Source: Acidimicrobiales bacterium (GTDB lineage: Bacteria; Actinomycetota; Acidimicrobiia; Acidimicrobiales; Ilumatobacteraceae). From it: DNA of 16,509 nucleotides. Within the stretch, counting starts at the first letter, position 1. Every line of letters starts with the position of its first letter. The position numbers were made by a program, and so were the translations under genes. The notes under the pieces were generated by a model, which was not told the origin of the DNA, made no database searches, and saw nothing but the letters and a program-made list of their open reading frames with translations. This document shows positions 13,936 to 16,509 of the stretch, piece after piece. The stretch lies in contig JAURNB010000249.1 in the NCBI GenBank assembly GCA_030830415.1, positions 1-16,509 on the forward strand. The letters are read 5' to 3'.

Positions 13936-14420
13936 ACATTCTCGTCATCTGTGACGTCGTTCTTTTTCAAAAAAGCGGCTTCAACAATGGCAAAATCTTC
14001 ATCTGAAGCGTGGGCGAGTGATGCATTTTTCCAGCGGCGAAAGACAAGACCCAAAACACAGAGTCCACCCACCAAGGCAACAACGGGAAGAATCCATATC
14101 AACGATTCCACTCCATCAGTTCGTGGCAACAAGACGCTTCCAGGAAAACTGTTTTCTATAACAGCCACAATTTGGTCGTCGCTGTTTTGCCCAGATGCAA
14201 CTTCTCTGGCAATTTCATTGCGAATCGCTTCTGCGGCAGGTGCTCGACTCACGTAGATGCTTTCACCATTGCACGTAGGGCAAGCTAACTGCTTCGAGAT
14301 GGCGTCGATACGACCCTGCTGCGTGAGTGGCCCTCTATCGCGCAGTGTGCCAAATGCCAGCAACCCAACAGTCAGCAAAAGCATCAGAATCCAGATGGGT
14401 AATGAATTCAGTTTTTTCAT
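13932..14420 (-). CDS. ccmH: Cytochrome c maturation protein CcmH
   Basis: A 162-residue membrane protein with the CcmH/CycL redox domain. The first membrane segment is about 8-24. The redox motif QLACPTCNG has Cys47 and Cys50, followed by the three-helix bundle (APAAEAIRNEIAREVASGQNSDDQIVAVI), then SVLLPRTDG and a second membrane segment (about 107-126). CcmH reduces the disulfide of apocytochrome c so that heme can be attached outside the cytoplasm. Here the usual LRCPxC reads LACPTC. Start and stop overlap both neighbours as ATGA, so translation is coupled from ccmG to ccmI. A cytoplasmic tail of about 35 residues follows the second segment. Confidence 0.92.
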   Translation of the reverse strand: MKKLNSLPIWILMLLLTVGLLAFGTLRDRGPLTQQGRIDAISKQLACPTCNGESIYVSRAPAAEAIRNEIAREVASGQNSDDQIVAVIENSFPGSVLLPRTDGVESLIWILPVVALVGGLCVLGLVFRRWKNASLAHASDEDFAIVEAAFLKKNDVTDDENV

Positions 14421-14971
14421 GGAGCAGCCAATTCTCTTTGCAACTCGGCCATCTTTGCCGACAAGAAATCATTCGTCACTTCACCCGCAATGCGCAACCG
14501 CACAAAACCCGAAGGGTCAATGACCCATGTCTCGGGAACTTTGGCCACACCAAAGGCCACCGCGATGGCACCGTCGGGGTCGGTCACCTTTGGCCAGTCT
14601 CCGCCATTCTTTTCAAAGAACGCAGCAACTGCCGCATCGCTGTCGTCATTCACCACGGTGACCAACTCAACACCGTTGTCTTGAGTGCTCTGATTCTTCT
14701 CAAAGGCAACAAGCTGAGGATGCTCGGCACGGCATGGAACACACGTGCTATTGAAAAAATTCAACACCACCCAGGATCCTTTACGGCGAGCAAGATCGAA
14801 GTTTCCGCCGCCCACCAAAGGAGAAGAAACTGCAGGCGCAGGATTGCCGAGAAGCGGTGTTGAGATACCCCGCTCTCCTCGAGGTTTCGCGGTCACCAGC
14901 AAAATAAAAAACGCAAGAACGACAACACTCGTTGCAATAGCAACATTGCGCGCAATGCGAGAATTACGCAT
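14417..14971 (-). CDS. ccmG: Thioredoxin-fold thiol:disulfide protein, CcmG/ResA-like
   Basis: A 184-residue membrane-anchored thioredoxin-like protein. An N-terminal anchor spans about 9-27. The redox site NFFNSTCVPCRAEHP has Cys77 and Cys80, and the cis-proline loop is KVPETWVIDPSG (Pro146). It supplies electrons to reduce apocytochrome c or CcmH outside the membrane. I chose ATG 14971, which overlaps the ccmF stop by 8 bases and puts the anchor at the N-terminus. The frame is open to 15046, but that would overlap ccmF by 83 bases with no family-like sequence. The downstream stop overlaps ccmH as ATGA. ResA and CcmG cannot be told apart firmly; the ccmF/ccmH context favours CcmG. Confidence 0.9.
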   Translation of the reverse strand: MRNSRIARNVAIATSVVVLAFFILLVTAKPRGERGISTPLLGNPAPAVSSPLVGGGNFDLARRKGSWVVLNFFNSTCVPCRAEHPQLVAFEKNQSTQDNGVELVTVVNDDSDAAVAAFFEKNGGDWPKVTDPDGAIAVAFGVAKVPETWVIDPSGFVRLRIAGEVTNDFLSAKMAELQRELAAP

Positions 14972-16509
14972 TGAGGGTCTTACCTGAATCAATGTGTGCA
15001 GAAACTGCATCGGTGGGCCGCCGGCGACGACCTGGGAACAAGGCAAGCAAGGTACCTACTGCCATCATTCCTCCGCCAATCCACATCCACATCACCAAAG
15101 GCTTAATAAACACTTTGATCCGTGCTTCACCCGACTCACTTTTCACAGGTGGCTCAAGGGTGAGATACAGGTCGTAGCGCCACGACGATTTCACAGAAGG
15201 TGTACCGATGTTGTTGCCCATTTGTACAAACTTTGTAATTGCAGGGGCGTAACTTTTTCCGCCATCAATTTGAACAATTGCCTTCACTGCTGTCAGGCGG
15301 TCGGTCTTTTCGTTCTCAAAACCCTTAAGTTCAAAAACGTGTCCGCCGAACTCTGCTGGCGTATTCAACTTCAAAGAAAGCTCTTGCGATCGTGTGTATG
15401 AATTGGATGCTGCAAGAGCAACAGCAATCAAAATGACGCCAAGATGCACGACCATTCCACCATTTGCACGACCAACGAGACCACGCAAACCCTGGCGACG
15501 CGTTGCTAGAACAAGTTGTCTCAACGCTGCCCCACTAGCAAACCCGCCCAATGTGAAAGCTAAGAGTGGGGCTAATCCGTCGGCGCCAACCAAGAGAGAC
15601 ACCACCAGAGTGCCGATGCCGCACCATGCTGGCCAAAAAAGACGCTGGCGTAAAACCTCTTCAGATGCCTTACGCCATGGCAAAACAGGCGCAATCGACA
15701 TCATGGCAAGCATGGCAATGCCAATTGGTTTAGAGAGCTGGTCGAAGAAGGGTTCACCTACAACAATTTGGCGATTTTGCAATGCCTCGATGACCAGTGG
15801 GAAAACAGTTCCCAACAGCACAACAAATGCAAACAGCGCAAATAACACATTGTTGGCGAGAAACGCGCCTTCGCGCGAGACGGGAGAATCGATGCTTCCC
15901 GGAGAACGCAAAGAGTCACCGCGCCAGGCAATGAGCCACAGAGAAACAGCAACGATGACCCCAAAAAAGACAATGAGATACTTGCCAATATCACTTTCGC
16001 TGAATGCATGAACACTGTTCAACACTCCGGAGCGCGTGAGGAATGTACCGAGAATGGTGAGGCTAAATGTTGCAAGAAGTAGCGACAGGTTCCACACGCG
16101 CAACATGCCTCGACGTTCCTGTACCAGTACGGAGTGGATGTACGCCGTTCCTGTGAGCCACGGCAAGAAACTCGCATTCTCTACGGGGTCCCATGCCCAT
16201 ACCCCACTCCAACCGAGCACTTCATAACTCCACCAACCACCCAAAATAATGCCGAAAGTGAGTAGCCCCCATGCACACAATGTCCACCGACGTGTTTCAA
16301 TGAGCCAGCCTTCACCGACGCGCCCCGTAATGAGCGCAGCAATAGCAAAAGCAAATGGAATGGTGAAACCCACATAGCCCAAATACAAAATGGGCGGGTG
16401 GAAGAGAACCAAAATGTGATTTTGCAGGAGCGGGTTGGGCCCTGGCCCATCGGTGACGCCAGGTGCACCCACCCCAAAGGGGTTTGCCGGCGCAAAACTC
16501 AGCAAGAAA
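14964..16509 (-). CDS. ccmF: Cytochrome c heme lyase subunit CcmF, 5' end cut by the window
   Basis: About 514 C-terminal residues of CcmF; the frame continues past the window edge (the codon at 16506-16508 reads Phe), so the N-terminal part, roughly the first 120-150 residues, is outside. Landmarks from the edge: NPFGVGAPGVTDGPGPNPLLQN, HPPILYLGYVG with a likely heme-ligand His, and the tryptophan-rich WWD motif WWSYEVLGWSGVWAWDPVEN, then FLPWLTGTAYIHS and TRSGVLNSVHAFSE with further conserved His residues. Many membrane segments follow. A periplasmic domain lies before the last segment (VMWMWIGGGMMAVGTLLALF), which is followed by a basic tail. CcmF with CcmH ligates heme to apocytochrome c. 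It leads the visible part of the cluster. Confidence 0.95.
   Translation of the reverse strand, partial: FLLSFAPANPFGVGAPGVTDGPGPNPLLQNHILVLFHPPILYLGYVGFTIPFAFAIAALITGRVGEGWLIETRRWTLCAWGLLTFGIILGGWWSYEVLGWSGVWAWDPVENASFLPWLTGTAYIHSVLVQERRGMLRVWNLSLLLATFSLTILGTFLTRSGVLNSVHAFSESDIGKYLIVFFGVIVAVSLWLIAWRGDSLRSPGSIDSPVSREGAFLANNVLFALFAFVVLLGTVFPLVIEALQNRQIVVGEPFFDQLSKPIGIAMLAMMSIAPVLPWRKASEEVLRQRLFWPAWCGIGTLVVSLLVGADGLAPLLAFTLGGFASGAALRQLVLATRRQGLRGLVGRANGGMVVHLGVILIAVALAASNSYTRSQELSLKLNTPAEFGGHVFELKGFENEKTDRLTAVKAIVQIDGGKSYAPAITKFVQMGNNIGTPSVKSSWRYDLYLTLEPPVKSESGEARIKVFIKPLVMWMWIGGGMMAVGTLLALFPGRRRRPTDAVSAHIDSGKTLNA

Noticed and set aside
14327..14863. 178-residue plus-strand frame across ccmG and ccmH
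   Set aside because: Overlaps two confident genes, with no domain and no start signal.
14972..15046. N-terminal extension of the CcmG-like protein
   Set aside because: Would overlap ccmF deeply and place residues before the membrane anchor without family support.
15394..16011. 205-residue plus-strand open frame inside ccmF
   Set aside because: Antisense to strongly conserved CcmF membrane segments; translation is Arg/Thr/Pro-rich without any motif.
1..16509. CRISPR array, transposon, prophage, tRNA or rRNA, toxin-antitoxin or defence system
   Set aside because: Looked for direct repeats with spacers, transposase or integrase motifs, tRNA-like arms and defence domains; none seen. All sizeable frames fit housekeeping or regulatory genes.

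Overview
The window reads as a gene-dense piece of an actinobacterial chromosome, probably class Acidimicrobiia or a close relative. The actinobacterial signal is direct: a WhiB iron-sulfur regulator, a PdtaS-type histidine kinase convergent with it (the same arrangement as whiB1/pdtaS in Mycobacterium tuberculosis), a DUF3107 protein, the actinobacterial cassette of MSMEG_4193-type phosphomutase, DUF3090 and SCO1664-type protein, and the end of an F420-dependent enzyme subunit. GC looks only moderate by eye. A Ccm-type (system I-like) cytochrome c maturation cluster fits Acidimicrobiia better than high-GC mycobacteria or Streptomyces, which use ResBC. The class assignment is inference.

Layout, left to right. 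(1) 1-1324, plus strand: the 3' end of an FrhB-type F420 oxidoreductase subunit, then an HSL-family alpha/beta hydrolase. (2) 1305-1994, minus: family 5 uracil-DNA glycosylase, overlapping the hydrolase tail-to-tail. (3) 2036-4922, plus: phosphomutase, DUF3090 zinc-ribbon protein, SCO1664 kinase-like protein and a fourth, unrecognised protein. (4) 4924-6676, minus: etfB-etfA, with a strong hairpin just past the etfA stop. (5) 6747-7664, plus: a diacylglycerol/sphingosine-type lipid kinase. (6) 7668-8393, minus: glycerophosphodiester phosphodiesterase. (7) 8519-8818, plus: WhiB1-like regulator, tail-to-tail with (8) 8815-11760, minus: mrp, DUF3107 and pdtaS in transcription order. (9) 11858-12592, plus: a SufR-like cysteine-bearing HTH regulator, divergent from mrp. 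(10) 12603-16509, minus: ccmF (cut by the window edge), ccmG/resA-like thioredoxin, ccmH, a CcmI-like TPR protein and a YuiH-type molybdopterin oxidoreductase, coupled by overlapping or nearly touching stops and starts.

How the genes fit together. Three themes recur: flavin and F420 redox chemistry (FrhB-like, EtfAB); iron-sulfur handling and redox sensing (UdgB, WhiB, Mrp, SufR-like regulator, PdtaS); and cytochrome c assembly with a molybdoenzyme. Coding density is very high. No intergenic gap exceeds about 125 bases, and several convergent genes overlap or are separated by 1-10 bases. I see no rRNA, tRNA, insertion sequence, CRISPR array, prophage or toxin-antitoxin signal. The most notable items are the four-gene phosphomutase cassette with its unknown last member, the Fe-S regulator/Mrp divergent pair, and the hairpins buried in the 3' ends of convergent genes. 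I did not find a clearly new defence or mobile system.
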